From NCBI RefSeq assembly GCF_004217335.1, contig NZ_SHMP01000004.1:62001-126000 (forward strand): DNA of 64,000 nt, in the 5' to 3' direction. The translations under genes and the position numbers were made by a program. The DNA is from Natrinema hispanicum (GTDB lineage Archaea; Halobacteriota; Halobacteria; Halobacteriales; Natrialbaceae). The first letter of the stretch is position 1; each line of letters opens with the position of its first letter. The notes beneath the pieces are model-generated. The model was not told the origin of the DNA and did no database searches. It saw only the letters and a program-made list of their open reading frames with translations. Of the stretch, positions 63,283-64,000 are shown one piece after another.

Positions 63283-64000
63283 CTACGAGCGCCAGTATGC
63301 CGGCGTCAGGATGACCAGCACGGAGAGGATCTCGAGCCGGCCGATCCACATCAGGAAGACCATGTAGAGTTTCGCGGCGTTGGAGAAGGGCTCGTAGCTG
63401 TTCATCGGCCCGACAACGCCGACGCCCGGTCCGACGTTCCCCAGCGTCGCGATCACGGCGCTCGTCGCCTCGAGTGCCGACAGCGAGAGGTCGGGCGTGC
63501 GATAGGAATCGAGGAACAACAGGACGCTCGAAACGACGAACAGCGTCAGGAACAGTGCCATGAAGACGAAGATGCTGTGGATCGTCTCCTCGTCGATGAT
63601 ATCGCCGGTACCGCCCATTCGCACCGGCTGCACCGCCTTCGGGTGGACGACACGGAAGAGTTCGCGCCGCATGGATTTTTGGACGACGTACCAGCGAACG
63701 ATTTTGATTGAGCCGGCAGCCGACCCCGCCGAGCCGCCCAGAAACATCGCGAAGATGAGGATCAACTGTGTCGACTCGCTCCAGGTGTTGAAGTCCATGC
63801 TGGCGTAGCCGGTCGTCGTCACGATCGCGAGCGTCTGGAAGAGGCCGTGGCGCAGCGACCGCTCGAGGCTCCCCGGAATCGTGGCGACGCCTTCGGGAAC
63901 CGTCGCGAGACCAGCGCCGAGAAAGAGCAGCGCCGAGAGGAGGCCGCCGACGATCCCCATCGACAGCAGGTAGGATCGGAACTCGGCGTTGCCGGTCAGT
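63283..64000 (-). CDS. trkH: TrkH-family potassium uptake protein, C-terminal part
   Basis: The gene is cut by the window edge; 239 codons are visible and translation continues upstream (LTGNAEFRSYLL precedes the first internal ATG). The C-terminal part has SGxG-like filter sequences: VTTTGYASMDF and LGNVGPGVGV, and LGGSAGSAAGSIKIVR between helices. These are the selectivity-filter segments of Trk/Ktr channels. It moves K+ across the membrane, in haloarchaea usually with TrkA regulators. Those lie outside. Confidence 0.92.
   Translation of the reverse strand, partial: LTGNAEFRSYLLSMGIVGGLLSALLFLGAGLATVPEGVATIPGSLERSLRHGLFQTLAIVTTTGYASMDFNTWSESTQLILIFAMFLGGSAGSAAGSIKIVRWYVVQKSMRRELFRVVHPKAVQPVRMGGTGDIIDEETIHSIFVFMALFLTLFVVSSVLLFLDSYRTPDLSLSALEATSAVIATLGNVGPGVGVVGPMNSYEPFSNAAKLYMVFLMWIGRLEILSVLVILTPAYWRS

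Noticed and set aside
1..64000. CRISPR array, rRNA, tRNA or complete insertion sequence
   Set aside because: No regular repeat-spacer units, no tRNA cloverleaf or rRNA sequence, and no transposase gene were noticed on either strand by eye.

Overview
The window is a GC-rich, acidic-proteome chromosomal segment of a haloarchaeon (class Halobacteria, most like the Natrialbales by feel). Signs of this are the very high Asp/Glu content of nearly every protein, archaeal information genes (transcription factor S, aMBF1), haloarchaeal mini-proteins with CPxC zinc knuckles, Tat-type secretion signals, F420-type enzymes, and many genes that start within about 30 nt of a TATA-like box (leaderless style). 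No rRNA, tRNA, CRISPR array or complete insertion sequence was seen.

Layout. (1) 0-26.6 kb is mostly housekeeping and small conserved genes: a DHH/S1 phosphoesterase, a JAMM protease next to a RibL-type FAD synthase, ilvD, a GHMP-type ribofuranosylaminobenzene phosphate synthase homologue, TFS, DinB, a J-domain membrane protein, aMBF1, a decayed alanyl-tRNA editing gene, a tandem HiPIP-like lipoprotein, a sugar-acid dehydratase, an HtrA protease, nicotinate phosphoribosyltransferase, a Na/Pi-family membrane protein, an ABC-2 exporter split by a reverse-strand surface-protein gene, a universal stress protein, AMP phosphorylase and an alpha/beta hydrolase. (2) 27.2-55.3 kb is a large acyl-CoA catabolic island: both methylmalonyl-CoA mutase subunits, three acyl-CoA ligases, two acyl-CoA dehydrogenases, thiolase plus DUF35 partner, hydroxyacyl-CoA dehydrogenase, enoyl-CoA hydratase, CoA-transferase, MaoC hydratase, CitE-type lyase, a biotin-dependent acyl-CoA carboxylase, an IclR regulator, an LLM/F420 oxidoreductase, and a three-gene unit with an intact UbiD, a UbiD homologue lacking the catalytic motif, and an unknown 176-aa protein. 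(3) 55.4-62.4 kb is redox and small-molecule genes: thioredoxin-reductase-like flavoprotein, thioredoxin, a TrmB-like regulator, methyltransferase, UbiA prenyltransferase and a ThDP enzyme. (4) The window ends inside trkH, preceded by an AT-rich stretch with one small membrane protein.

How the genes may work together. The 44.7-51.7 kb set (acyl-CoA ligase, acyl-CoA dehydrogenase, biotin carboxylase/BCCP, carboxyltransferase, MaoC hydratase), with the CitE-type lyase, CoA-transferase and thiolase, has the parts for a branched-chain or unsaturated acid route of the isovalerate/leucine type. The carboxylase plus mutase could equally serve propionyl-CoA. The UbiD pair suggests an added (de)carboxylation step on an aromatic or conjugated acid. 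Substrates are inferred, not shown.

Most unusual items: four single-base frameshifts, all +1, packed into about 1.1 kb across an acetyltransferase and the mutase large subunit; a three-frame AlaX pseudogene; a four-copy, ~64-bp intergenic repeat; an identically spaced tandem HiPIP lipoprotein; a carboxyltransferase with an N-terminal domain resembling the haloarchaeal small PccX/epsilon subunit; and the UbiD/dead-UbiD/unknown operon.
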